Source: Prevotella sp. UBA2809 (lineage in GTDB: Bacteria; Bacteroidota; Bacteroidia; Bacteroidales; Bacteroidaceae). From it: a DNA stretch of 14,672 nucleotides. Shown here one piece after another: positions 6,042 to 13,089 of the stretch. The position numbers and the translations under genes are program-made. The notes under the pieces were generated by a model. That model was not told where the DNA came from and did not search any database. It saw only the letters and a program-made list of their open reading frames with translations. The stretch covers positions 1-14,672 of the forward strand of contig DEHD01000043.1 of assembly GCA_002351725.1 (NCBI GenBank), written 5' to 3'. Each line of letters starts with the position of its first letter. Positions within the stretch are counted from its first letter, which is position 1.

Positions 6042-8675
6042 TCAGAACTGTATGCTAAGTGCGAGTGAATAGGTGCGATAAGGCGGTATGGTGCGCTTGT
6101 CGTCGACACCAAGTGTAGAATCTACTACCGACGAGTTGATGATAGGCGTAAGGCCCGAATAAGAGGTGATGGTGGCGAGATTGTTTACAGAACAAGCCAC
6201 GCGCAGACGGCTGATGAATCGTGAGCGTACAGGCACGTTCCAACCCAGCGTAACATAGTCGATGTTAACGTAGTCGCCGGGCTCCAGCCAGTAGTCGCTG
6301 ATGTCCTGATCCTGTATGTTCATCTCGGGAGCTCCCTGCATCACGTTGTAGTTTGGCATAGACGCCATATTCATATAGGCCAGCGCCGTACCGTTGTAAA
6401 TCTTATGACCGAAGGCTCCGTTTACCTGCATTGTTATGTCGAACTGCTTGTAGCGCAGGGCGAAGTTAGAACCCATCATGGCCTTTGGCGTGGCCTGTCC
6501 GCAGATGTATTTCTCTGATGTAAGGTCGTAGCGCTTCGAACCGTCTTCGGCTATCGCAAAGCCCTTGCAGTGAGGCAGATAGAACACACCCAGCGGCTGC
6601 CCTACTATCTGGAAGCACACACCGCTGGCACCATGATATCCGGCTCCGTAGAGATCGCTGATGCCCTGTATGTCGGGCGCCGTAAGGTATTGTCCCTGAT
6701 AGTATCCGTTGAGGGTTTCGAGCTTGTTGCGCTCGAAGGTCCAGTTCATATTGATGTTCAGCTCTACATCCTTATTTTGCAGCGGAGTGATGCCGAAGCC
6801 TATCTCCAATCCGTGGTTGCGCATCTTGCCGAGGTTGGCCAGCAGGTGGTCGTAAGTAAATGGCGGAACGGGCACGGTGTAGTTGTAGAGCATATCGGTG
6901 GTGCGCGAGGTGTAGAAGTCGGCCGTAAGTACAATTCGGCTGTCCCAGAAGGCCATATCCAACCCCACGTTGAAGGTGCGCTTTATCTCCCACTTCAGGT
7001 CGGGATTGGCGTTGCGTATGAGGCCTAACGTGGTGGTAGGCATGCCGCCCACGCTAACCACTCCGTTGGGGCGGATGAGCTGTTGCGACTGGAATGCATC
7101 GATGCCGCCGAGGTTACCGCTCTTACCATAGCCCACACGCAGATTGAGTTTCGACACATATCGCTTAAGCCGCGCCATCCAAGGCTCATTAGTTACGTTC
7201 CAGGCAGCACTGACAGAGGGGAAGAATCCCCAGTGGTTGTTCTCGCCCACCTTAGACGAGCCATCGATACGAGTGTTGAGATTGAGTGTGTAGCGATCGT
7301 TAAAGGTGTACTGTGCCTTAACCAGATACGAAGTCAAGCTTGAGCTGTAGTTGTAGGAGTTTGTGCCTTCCCAAGGTCGGATGGCTCCTGCCGAGAGGTT
7401 GTCGTAGCCGAAGGCGTTGGTGTTGTAGTTTGACGAGGTGGCATAGAATCCCTTATCCTTTTCGCGGCTTCCCTCTATCAGTCCAAGCAGTTCCAACTGG
7501 TGGCGCTCTGCTATACGCCCCCTCCAAGTCAAGACGATATTTCCTAACAGCTCGGTGCTTTTCTTGTCGCCCTGATAGGCTTCGCCATGACTCCAAACGT
7601 AGGTGGGATAATAATGTGCGTTGCCAAAGTCGGTATACGAAAAACTGCCGAAGAGGCCCAGCGAGAGTCCGTAGCCCAAGTCGATTGTTGCCCTTGCGTG
7701 TACATTCACGTGCGAGTTCTCCTCGTCCTCCTTCATGGTGAGCAAGGCGTAGGGATTGTTTATCCACCAGGCCTCGGGCACATCGTCGTAGCCTCCTGAG
7801 GCATTGGCGCCAGCGGGGAAGGTGGGATTAAAGGTAGCAGCCGAATAGAACAGCTTCTGCCTGAATGGGATGACGTTGTTGTTCTGCAATGAGCCCAGCA
7901 CGCCAAGGTCGACAGTAAGATGATTGTCGAACGCCTTCTGATGCAAGTCGAGCTTGGCGATGTAGTTGCGCAGGTTGTAGTTCTGGATGGTGGTCTTCTG
8001 GTCGGTCATACCAAGCGAGGCACGATAGTTAGCCGTTTCAGAGCCACCTCCGAATGCCAAGTGATGAGTCTGCACAAGTCCCGTACGGAGTGGCGCTTGG
8101 GTAAAATCGGTATCGGCACCTTTGTCGATGATGCTCATCCCCAGATTGGCGGCGGCCTGACGGAACTGACTAGCATTGAGCATGTGGAGATTCTTGTAGG
8201 TGTGCTCAAGACCCACGCTGCCATCGTAGGCTATGTGGAACTGCTCGGCCTTACCTTTTCGCGTCACCACTTGAATAACACCCGCAGCACCACGGCTACC
8301 ATACTGCGATGTCTCGGATGCATCTTTCAGAATGGTAAAACTCTCGATATCAGCGGGATAGATGGTGCTAAGTGTGATGATGTCGGACTGCACGCCATCG
8401 ATTACCACCAGAGGGTCGTTGCCACCCGTGAGCGATGTGGTACCACGCACTCGTACAGCCGACAGCATAGCCTCGTGATTGCCGCCCGACTGCACCTGAA
8501 CGCCTGCGGCCTGACCGCTGAGAGCGTCGAGCGAGTTGGTTATCATACCTTTATTCATTCGCTCCTGCGTAACCGTAATCATTGCTCCAGTCACAGTCAA
8601 AGAGTCGCGCAACGACTGAGCTGTAATTGGTGCCGCAAGTGTCAGCAAGAACGCTGTTTGTATAATCTTTCTCAT
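6042..8675 (-). CDS. SusC-like TonB-dependent outer-membrane transporter, short form
   Basis: Imports the SusD-bound ligand through a 22-strand barrel using TonB energy. I chose ATG 8675 (877 residues, MRKIIQTAFLL...PITAQ signal peptide); the open frame runs 55 codons further upstream but that part crosses the promoter. After the signal peptide comes a TonB-box-like DSLTVTG (24-30), then the plug domain (35-140) with VRVRGTTSLTGGNDPLVVID and LKDASETSQYGSRGAAGVI. The barrel follows and ends in the expected aromatic strand, YSLALSIQF. Most SusC proteins are about 1000 residues and carry a carboxypeptidase-regulatory-like domain before the plug; that domain is absent here. No STN domain is present either, so signalling to an anti-sigma factor is unlikely. 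It is the first gene of a two-gene operon with susD. Confidence 0.92.
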   Translation of the reverse strand: MRKIIQTAFLLTLAAPITAQSLRDSLTVTGAMITVTQERMNKGMITNSLDALSGQAAGVQVQSGGNHEAMLSAVRVRGTTSLTGGNDPLVVIDGVQSDIITLSTIYPADIESFTILKDASETSQYGSRGAAGVIQVVTRKGKAEQFHIAYDGSVGLEHTYKNLHMLNASQFRQAAANLGMSIIDKGADTDFTQAPLRTGLVQTHHLAFGGGSETANYRASLGMTDQKTTIQNYNLRNYIAKLDLHQKAFDNHLTVDLGVLGSLQNNNVIPFRQKLFYSAATFNPTFPAGANASGGYDDVPEAWWINNPYALLTMKEDEENSHVNVHARATIDLGYGLSLGLFGSFSYTDFGNAHYYPTYVWSHGEAYQGDKKSTELLGNIVLTWRGRIAERHQLELLGLIEGSREKDKGFYATSSNYNTNAFGYDNLSAGAIRPWEGTNSYNYSSSLTSYLVKAQYTFNDRYTLNLNTRIDGSSKVGENNHWGFFPSVSAAWNVTNEPWMARLKRYVSKLNLRVGYGKSGNLGGIDAFQSQQLIRPNGVVSVGGMPTTTLGLIRNANPDLKWEIKRTFNVGLDMAFWDSRIVLTADFYTSRTTDMLYNYTVPVPPFTYDHLLANLGKMRNHGLEIGFGITPLQNKDVELNINMNWTFERNKLETLNGYYQGQYLTAPDIQGISDLYGAGYHGASGVCFQIVGQPLGVFYLPHCKGFAIAEDGSKRYDLTSEKYICGQATPKAMMGSNFALRYKQFDITMQVNGAFGHKIYNGTALAYMNMASMPNYNVMQGAPEMNIQDQDISDYWLEPGDYVNIDYVTLGWNVPVRSRFISRLRVACSVNNLATITSYSGLTPIINSSVVDSTLGVDDKRTIPPYRTYSLALSIQF

Positions 8676-8697
8676 CTTTTCATTGGCATTATCTGGG

Positions 8698-8731
8698 GCA
8701 AATATACAAATTTTTCGGAAATATAATGCAA
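8698..8731 (-). promoter_or_regulatory. Promoter for susC-susD
   Basis: On the minus strand TATATTTGC (8706-8698) matches the -7 box and TTG (8731-8729) lies 22 bases upstream, a loose -33. The leader to the ATG at 8675 is short, about 22 bases after the box. This also supports the downstream start for susC. Confidence 0.6.
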
Positions 8732-8748
8732 TCGTTGAAAGATTTTCG

Positions 8749-8757
8749 TACCTTTGC
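8749..8757 (+). promoter_or_regulatory. -7 box for the PheC-like operon
   Basis: TACCTTTGC is a full -7 match 19 bases before the ATG at 8777. The -33 position (about 8725-8728) is AATG, not a good TTTG. It falls where the -33 of the opposing susC promoter lies, so the two promoters probably overlap. Confidence 0.55.
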
Positions 8758-8776
8758 GGCAGAAATTTTGGTACTA

Positions 8777-9592
8777 ATGAGAAAGATATTACTATTATTC
8801 CTGGCCGCAGTATTATGCGGGAGCACGGTGACATTTGCATCGTGTGCAGGGTGCGATGATAATGCCGTAGTTGTAGACCAACCTACCATCGCACGGATAC
8901 AGAATCGTGGCACAATCCTCATCGGAACAACAGGCGATTACCGTCCGCTGACCTTCCGCGAGGCCGACGGAACTTATTGGGGTTTCGGCATAGATATGGC
9001 GGGCGAGATAGCCAAGCGATTGGGCGTTGGCATCGAGTTTGTGCAGACATCGTGGCCTACCCTATCGGCTGATGTTCAGGCCGAGCCGCAGACGTTCGAC
9101 CTTGCCATCGGTGGCATAACCATCACGGATGCCCGCCGCGAGACGATGCTGATGAGCGACGGATATCTGCATAACGGAAAGACCATTCTGTGCCGCGCAT
9201 CGGAGGCCGACCGCTACAAGTCGCTGGCCGACATGGACAAGCCCGAAGTGCGTGTGATGGTGAACCCGGGCGGACTGAACGAGAAATTCGCCAACGAGAA
9301 CCTAAAGCACGCCACGATAATCGTGCACGAGAAGAACGAGGAGATACCTTCGCTGATAGCCGAAGGCGAGGCCGACGTGATGATAACCGAGATTACTGAA
9401 GCACCTTATTATATACAGACGGACACACGACTTGCTGCACCGCTAATGAACGCACCGTTTACTAACGGCGAGATAGGCGTGCTGATGCGAAAGGGACAAG
9501 ACGACCTGTTGCAGCTGGTGAACGATGTTATCCGCCAGATGAAATCGGACGGCACCCTCCGCCAGCTGCAACAGAAATATGGGTTAATATGA
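8777..9592 (+). CDS. PheC-like cyclohexadienyl dehydratase lipoprotein (solute-binding fold)
   Basis: Protein of 271 residues with the type II periplasmic binding fold (family 3 solute-binding). The signal peptide ends in the lipobox FASC, with C23 lipidated, so it is probably a periplasmic lipoprotein. From memory it matches Pseudomonas PheC at TTGDYRPL (51-58), GFGIDMAGEIAKRLG (69-83), TSWPTL (91-96), NGKT (133-136), NPGGLNEKFANENLK (163-177) and TEITEAPY (204-211), where E208 aligns with the glutamate thought to be catalytic. Known PheC converts prephenate to phenylpyruvate or arogenate to phenylalanine outside the cytoplasm. No ABC permease or ATPase gene is nearby, which favours an enzyme over a transport role. 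Start chosen at ATG 8777, after the -7 box; an in-frame ATG at 8726 lies upstream of it. It overlaps the next gene by ATGA. The alternative is an amino-acid-binding protein. Confidence 0.72.
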   Translation: MRKILLLFLAAVLCGSTVTFASCAGCDDNAVVVDQPTIARIQNRGTILIGTTGDYRPLTFREADGTYWGFGIDMAGEIAKRLGVGIEFVQTSWPTLSADVQAEPQTFDLAIGGITITDARRETMLMSDGYLHNGKTILCRASEADRYKSLADMDKPEVRVMVNPGGLNEKFANENLKHATIIVHEKNEEIPSLIAEGEADVMITEITEAPYYIQTDTRLAAPLMNAPFTNGEIGVLMRKGQDDLLQLVNDVIRQMKSDGTLRQLQQKYGLI

Positions 9593-10182
9593 AAAAGATA
9601 TTATTCCTTCATGGGTTTTATGCCAGCGGTAGTTGTGTACCAGCCTTGGCATTGAGGGAGGCTTTCGAGGGGAAAGCCATCGTACTCACACCCGACCTAC
9701 CTCTCCACCCTGCCGACGCAATAAAACTTATCAGAGAAATATGTGAATCAGAAAAGCCGGATATTATTGTGGGCAACAGTTGTGGCTCATTCTACGCTCA
9801 GATGATATCAACCATCGTCGGCGTGCCGGCACTTCTTGGTAATCCTCATTTTAAAATGTCAGACTTCCTGCGCGAACGCATAGGCAGTCATCAATACAAA
9901 TCGCCAAGAGCCGACGGAAATCAGAACTTTACGATTACTGAAGAACTTGTTAAAGAGTTCGAGGAAATAGAGGCACACCAGTTTGACTCCTGCAGTATAG
10001 AGAATAAGGAACGCATATGGGGTATCTTCGGTGAAGAAGATACCCTAGCCCACTTTGAGCCGCTATTCCTGCAGTATTATCTCAAATCGTACCACTTCCC
10101 TGGTGGGCATACACCGACAGCAGAACAATTCAAAACCTGGTACTGCCCACTCATCGAGAAAATGATGATGACTATCCGATAG
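9589..10182 (+). CDS. YqiA/UPF0227-like alpha/beta hydrolase
   Basis: Cytoplasmic protein of 197 residues resembling the YqiA esterase family. Visible elements are LFLHGFYASG (5-14, oxyanion-hole strand and loop), the nucleophile elbow G62-N-S64-C-G66, an acid at D151 in GEEDTLAHFEP, and the histidine H174 in FPGGHTP. The catalytic triad S64-D151-H174 is therefore complete. Relatives hydrolyse short acyl or thio-esters in vitro, but natural substrates are mostly unknown. Its ATG overlaps the stop of the PheC-like gene (ATGA, 9589-9592), indicating translational coupling, though one partner is periplasmic and the other cytoplasmic. The 3' end overlaps the convergent kinase-like gene by 11 bases with no terminator between them. 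Confidence 0.78.
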   Translation: MKKILFLHGFYASGSCVPALALREAFEGKAIVLTPDLPLHPADAIKLIREICESEKPDIIVGNSCGSFYAQMISTIVGVPALLGNPHFKMSDFLRERIGSHQYKSPRADGNQNFTITEELVKEFEEIEAHQFDSCSIENKERIWGIFGEEDTLAHFEPLFLQYYLKSYHFPGGHTPTAEQFKTWYCPLIEKMMMTIR

Positions 10183-10807
10183 TCTTCAAAATGATGTCAA
10201 CCACCTGTTCTTCGGTCTTGCCGTCCATACTGATGACAAGGTTATAGTTGCGGGTATCGTAACGCGATGTACCTGAGAATTTCTTCACATACTCTTCGCG
10301 CATCTTGTCGACCTTCTCAATAACCTTCTTGGCATCAGCCTCACTCAATCCCTGCTTACGCATTACACGCTCCAAACGGTAAGGCATAGAAGCCTGGATG
10401 AAAATGCTGAAATGATTGGGATGATTCTTGAATACAAAAAAACCCAAACGACCTGCGATAACGCACGACTCCTCTTCGGCTATGCCAAGCAGAATCTCCT
10501 TCTCGGCCTTATATACGTTCTCGGTTGTAGGTTCCTGAGGTCCGTCTTTCCATCTCTCGTAAGGAGTGTAGCTTAGTCCATGACCAATGCTTCCTACTCG
10601 CATAAAATCTGCCCACCAACTTTCTTTCTTACCTTTAAGACGCTCTATCTCATCAATAGAGAGATTGAACTTCTCTTCTATAGCCCTGACATGTGCTTTG
10701 TCGAAAAATTCAACACCAAGTTTCTCAGCCAGCAAACGCCCAACTGTACGACCGCCACTACCTAATTCGCGATTAATAGTAATGACAAATTTCTGATTTC
10801 TATCCAT
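10172..10807 (-). CDS. Cytidylate-kinase-like family protein
   Basis: Protein of 211 residues of the cytidylate-kinase-like P-loop family. The phosphate-binding loop is at 14-22 (ELGSGGRTV) after the strand FVITINR; the following helix is GRLLAEKLGVEFFDK. IAGRLGFF near residue 117 and SRYDTRNYNLVIS near 183-195 match conserved parts of the family. It probably transfers phosphate from a nucleoside triphosphate, but this family is distinct from true CMP kinase (Cmk) and its substrate is not established. It follows ettA by 29 bases on the same strand and is likely co-transcribed. Start at ATG 10807. The end overlaps the convergent hydrolase gene. Confidence 0.82.
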   Translation of the reverse strand: MDRNQKFVITINRELGSGGRTVGRLLAEKLGVEFFDKAHVRAIEEKFNLSIDEIERLKGKKESWWADFMRVGSIGHGLSYTPYERWKDGPQEPTTENVYKAEKEILLGIAEEESCVIAGRLGFFVFKNHPNHFSIFIQASMPYRLERVMRKQGLSEADAKKVIEKVDKMREEYVKKFSGTSRYDTRNYNLVISMDGKTEEQVVDIILKTIG

Positions 10808-10836
10808 AATAGTAATATTTATCTGTTATAGTTTTA

Positions 10837-12534
10837 TTATTCCTCCATTAGTTTACGATAACGTGCACGTTTGGGCTCTTCAAGCCCAAGGCGCTGGGCT
10901 TTGTTGCTCTCGTACTCGCTGTAGTTGCCCTCGAAGTAGAACACATTACCCTCGCCCTCAAATGCAAGAATGTGTGTACAGATACGGTCGAGGAACCAAC
11001 GGTCGTGACTGATGATAACAGCACAACCAGCAAAAGCCTCAAGACCTTCCTCAAGAGCACGAAGGGTGTTAACATCGATATCGTTTGTAGGCTCGTCGAG
11101 CAAAAGTACATTACCCTCTTGCTTCAGAGCAATGGCAAGATGCAGACGGTTGCGCTCACCACCCGACAGCACCCCACACTTCTTTTCCTGATCGGCTCCA
11201 CTGAAGTTGAAACGACTAAGGTATGCTCGAACATTTACATCCTTGCCTCCCATACGGATGGTTTCGTTGCCCTGCGACACAACCTCGTAGACAGACTTGG
11301 TTGGGTCGATATCCTTGTGCTGCTGGTCAACATACGACAGCTTTACTGTTTCGCCCACAGCAAACGAGCCAGCATCGGCCTGCTCCAATCCCATGATAAG
11401 TCGGAACAGTGTGGTCTTACCAGCTCCGTTAGGACCAATAACACCCACGATACCATTTGGTGGCAGGTTGAAGTTAAGATCGGTAAACAGCGTTTTCTCA
11501 GGATAAGACTTTGCCACATGTTCGGCCTCGATAACCTTATTACCCAATCGTGGTCCGTTGGGAATGAATATCTCGAGTTTCTCTTCCTTCTGTTTCTGCT
11601 CCTCATTAAGCATCATCTCGTAAGAATTGAGTCGGGCCTTACCCTTAGCATGGCGTGCTTTGGGGGCCATACGAACCCACTCCAACTCGCGCTCCAGAGT
11701 CTTGCGGCGCTTAGAGGCTGATTTCTCCTCCTGGGCCAATCGCTGACTCTTCTGCTCCAGCCAGCTTGAGTAGTTACCCTTCCAGGGGATACCTTCACCA
11801 CGGTCCAACTCCAGAATCCACTCAGCAACATCGTCGAGGAAATAGCGGTCGTGTGTAACAGCGATAACGGTTCCCTCATACTGCTGCAAGTGCTGCTCAA
11901 GCCAATCGATAGATTCTGCGTCCAGATGGTTAGTAGGCTCGTCAAGCAGAAGCACATCAGGCTTCTGAAGCAGCAAACGGCACAAGGCTACACGGCGGCG
12001 CTCACCACCCGAGAGGTTCTTCACGCTCCAATCGCCAGGAGGACAATTAAGTGCAGCCATAGCACGATCGAGTTTGGAATCCATGTTCCAAGCATCGGTA
12101 GAGTCGATGACGTCCTGCAACTCAGCCTGACGTTGCATCAGCTTGTCCATCTTGTCAGGATCCTCGTAATACTCGGGTAGTCCGAACTTTACGTTAATAT
12201 CATCGTATTCAGCAAGTGCGTCGTAAACGTGCTGCACGCCTTCCATAACATTCTCCTTTACAGTCTTCTCCTCGTTGAGTGGCGGGTCCTGTGGCAGATA
12301 TCCAACAGTGTAACCAGGGCTCCAAACAACGTTGCCTTGATACTGCTGATCCAATCCAGCAATGATCTTCATCAGTGTTGATTTACCAGCACCGTTCAAT
12401 CCGATGATACCAATCTTAGCACCATAGAAGAAACTTAGGTAGATGTTTTTGAGCACTTGCTTCTGATTCTGCTGGATGGTTTTGCTCACCCCAACCATCG
12501 AGAAGATTATTTTCTTATCGTCAACTGTTGCCAT
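10837..12534 (-). CDS. ettA: EttA, ABC-F energy-dependent translational throttle
   Basis: Cytoplasmic ABC-F protein that binds the ribosomal E site and gates entry into elongation according to the ATP/ADP state. I chose ATG 12534 (565 residues, MATVDDKKIIFSM); the open frame extends 16 codons upstream through the -7 promoter box. ABC1: Walker A GLNGAGKS (45-52), signature LSGGE (174-178), Walker B LLLDEP (195-200) and HD at 228-229. An arm-like insertion within ABC1 (about 90-150) includes LPEYYEDPDKM. A charged linker at 258-318 contains the KARHAKGKARL segment. ABC2: Walker A GPNGAGKT (367-374), LSGGE (456-460), Walker B LLLDEPTN (477-484). No membrane domain. Length and motifs match EttA rather than Uup, YheS or the antibiotic-resistance ABC-Fs. 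First gene of a two-gene operon. Confidence 0.93.
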   Translation of the reverse strand: MATVDDKKIIFSMVGVSKTIQQNQKQVLKNIYLSFFYGAKIGIIGLNGAGKSTLMKIIAGLDQQYQGNVVWSPGYTVGYLPQDPPLNEEKTVKENVMEGVQHVYDALAEYDDINVKFGLPEYYEDPDKMDKLMQRQAELQDVIDSTDAWNMDSKLDRAMAALNCPPGDWSVKNLSGGERRRVALCRLLLQKPDVLLLDEPTNHLDAESIDWLEQHLQQYEGTVIAVTHDRYFLDDVAEWILELDRGEGIPWKGNYSSWLEQKSQRLAQEEKSASKRRKTLERELEWVRMAPKARHAKGKARLNSYEMMLNEEQKQKEEKLEIFIPNGPRLGNKVIEAEHVAKSYPEKTLFTDLNFNLPPNGIVGVIGPNGAGKTTLFRLIMGLEQADAGSFAVGETVKLSYVDQQHKDIDPTKSVYEVVSQGNETIRMGGKDVNVRAYLSRFNFSGADQEKKCGVLSGGERNRLHLAIALKQEGNVLLLDEPTNDIDVNTLRALEEGLEAFAGCAVIISHDRWFLDRICTHILAFEGEGNVFYFEGNYSEYESNKAQRLGLEEPKRARYRKLMEE

Positions 12535-12559
12535 ATTACTATTAGTTACTATATTTTTT

Positions 12560-12568
12560 GCAAATATA
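12560..12568 (-). promoter_or_regulatory. -7 box for ettA
   Basis: On the minus strand TATATTTGC (12568-12560) matches the Bacteroidota -7 box, 25 bases before the ATG at 12534. No TTTG is seen at the right spacing upstream. Its position rules out the longer ettA start. Confidence 0.55.
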
Positions 12569-12608
12569 CAAAAAAACTTCAATACCGGTGCGTTTTTGAG
12601 ATTTTTTC

Positions 12609-12640
12609 TTTGTAGTACAGATTATTTTGCGTATTTTTGC
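12609..12640 (+). promoter_or_regulatory. Promoter for the Dabb-family gene
   Basis: TTTG (12609-12612), 19 bases, then TATTTTTGC (12632-12640) match both promoter elements. The ATG at 12672 is 31 bases on, preceded by AAAGG (12666-12670), a better ribosome binding site than most in this window. Confidence 0.65.
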
Positions 12641-12671
12641 AACATTCGAATCACTAATAATAATTAAAGGT

Positions 12672-12977
12672 ATGGTAAAGCACATTATTCTCTGGACACT
12701 GAATCCAGAACTCTCTGAAGAGGAGAAAAAGAAGGTAAAGGCAGAAATCAAGGCTGGTCTTGAGGGGTTGGTAGGTAAGGTTCCTGGTCTGCTTGATGTA
12801 AAAGTACACATCGATGGTCGCCTGGCATCGTCGAACGCCGACTTGATGCTCGACAGCACACTTGAGAGCGAGGAAGCTCTGAAGGGCTACGCTGTTCATC
12901 CTGAGCACGTGGCAGTAGCAAACGGTAAGGTTCGCCCCTACACCGTTCAGCGCTCTTGCCTCGATTTCGAGATTTAA
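12672..12977 (+). CDS. Dabb-family (stress-responsive A/B barrel) protein
   Basis: Small dimeric alpha/beta-barrel protein of 101 residues. Family marks are the opening strand MVKHIILWTL with H4, the SEEEKKKVKAEIKAGLEGL helix (15-33), the VPGLLDVKVHIDG strand (37-49) and YAVHPEHVAV (73-82), the conserved Dabb helix with H77 or H80-like histidines. Some family members are enzymes or stress proteins, but many are of unknown role, and nothing here decides the substrate. Start chosen at ATG 12672 with AAAGG just upstream; an earlier in-frame start near 12627 precedes the -7 box and is rejected. Single gene, divergent from ettA. Confidence 0.82.
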   Translation: MVKHIILWTLNPELSEEEKKKVKAEIKAGLEGLVGKVPGLLDVKVHIDGRLASSNADLMLDSTLESEEALKGYAVHPEHVAVANGKVRPYTVQRSCLDFEI

Positions 12978-13040
12978 ATCATATAATAGAGACGGTGTTC
13001 TCCATATGTCTGTATTCAGAATGCAAAAGGTTATAAAAAA

Positions 13041-13066
13041 TAAGCCCCGCCGATTGGCGAGGCTTA
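13041..13066. terminator. Two-way terminator between the Dabb and GGGtGRT genes
   Basis: TAAGCC-C-CGCC (13041-13051), loop GATT, GGCG-A-GGCTTA (13056-13066): ten pairs and one mismatch. On the minus strand it is followed by TTTTTTAT, a good intrinsic terminator for the gene ending at 13090. On the plus strand it is followed by ATTTATAAT, weaker, serving the Dabb gene. Confidence 0.75.
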
Positions 13067-13089
13067 ATTTATAATAGCTCAAGAAATAA

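Noticed and set aside
7920..8726. A 268-codon open frame on the plus strand opposite susC
   Set aside because: It is antisense to the plug-coding part of susC, has no domain sense and no promoter; a shadow of a well-supported gene. The same holds for the long plus-strand frames at 6570-7028 and 10972-11721 and the minus-strand frame at 3117-4055.
8676..8840. A 55-codon N-terminal extension of susC
   Set aside because: It crosses the -7 box at 8698-8706 and would bury the signal peptide MRKIIQTAFLL inside the protein.
8777..9592. Amino-acid ABC transporter operon
   Set aside because: The solute-binding fold is present, but no permease or ATPase gene lies in the operon or nearby, and the motifs fit PheC better.
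10837..12534. Antibiotic-resistance ABC-F (Msr/Vga/OptrA type)
   Set aside because: The motifs, length, short inter-domain linker and operon context match the housekeeping protein EttA.
12535..12582. A 16-codon extension of ettA
   Set aside because: It includes the -7 box at 12560-12568 and is not part of the conserved family start.
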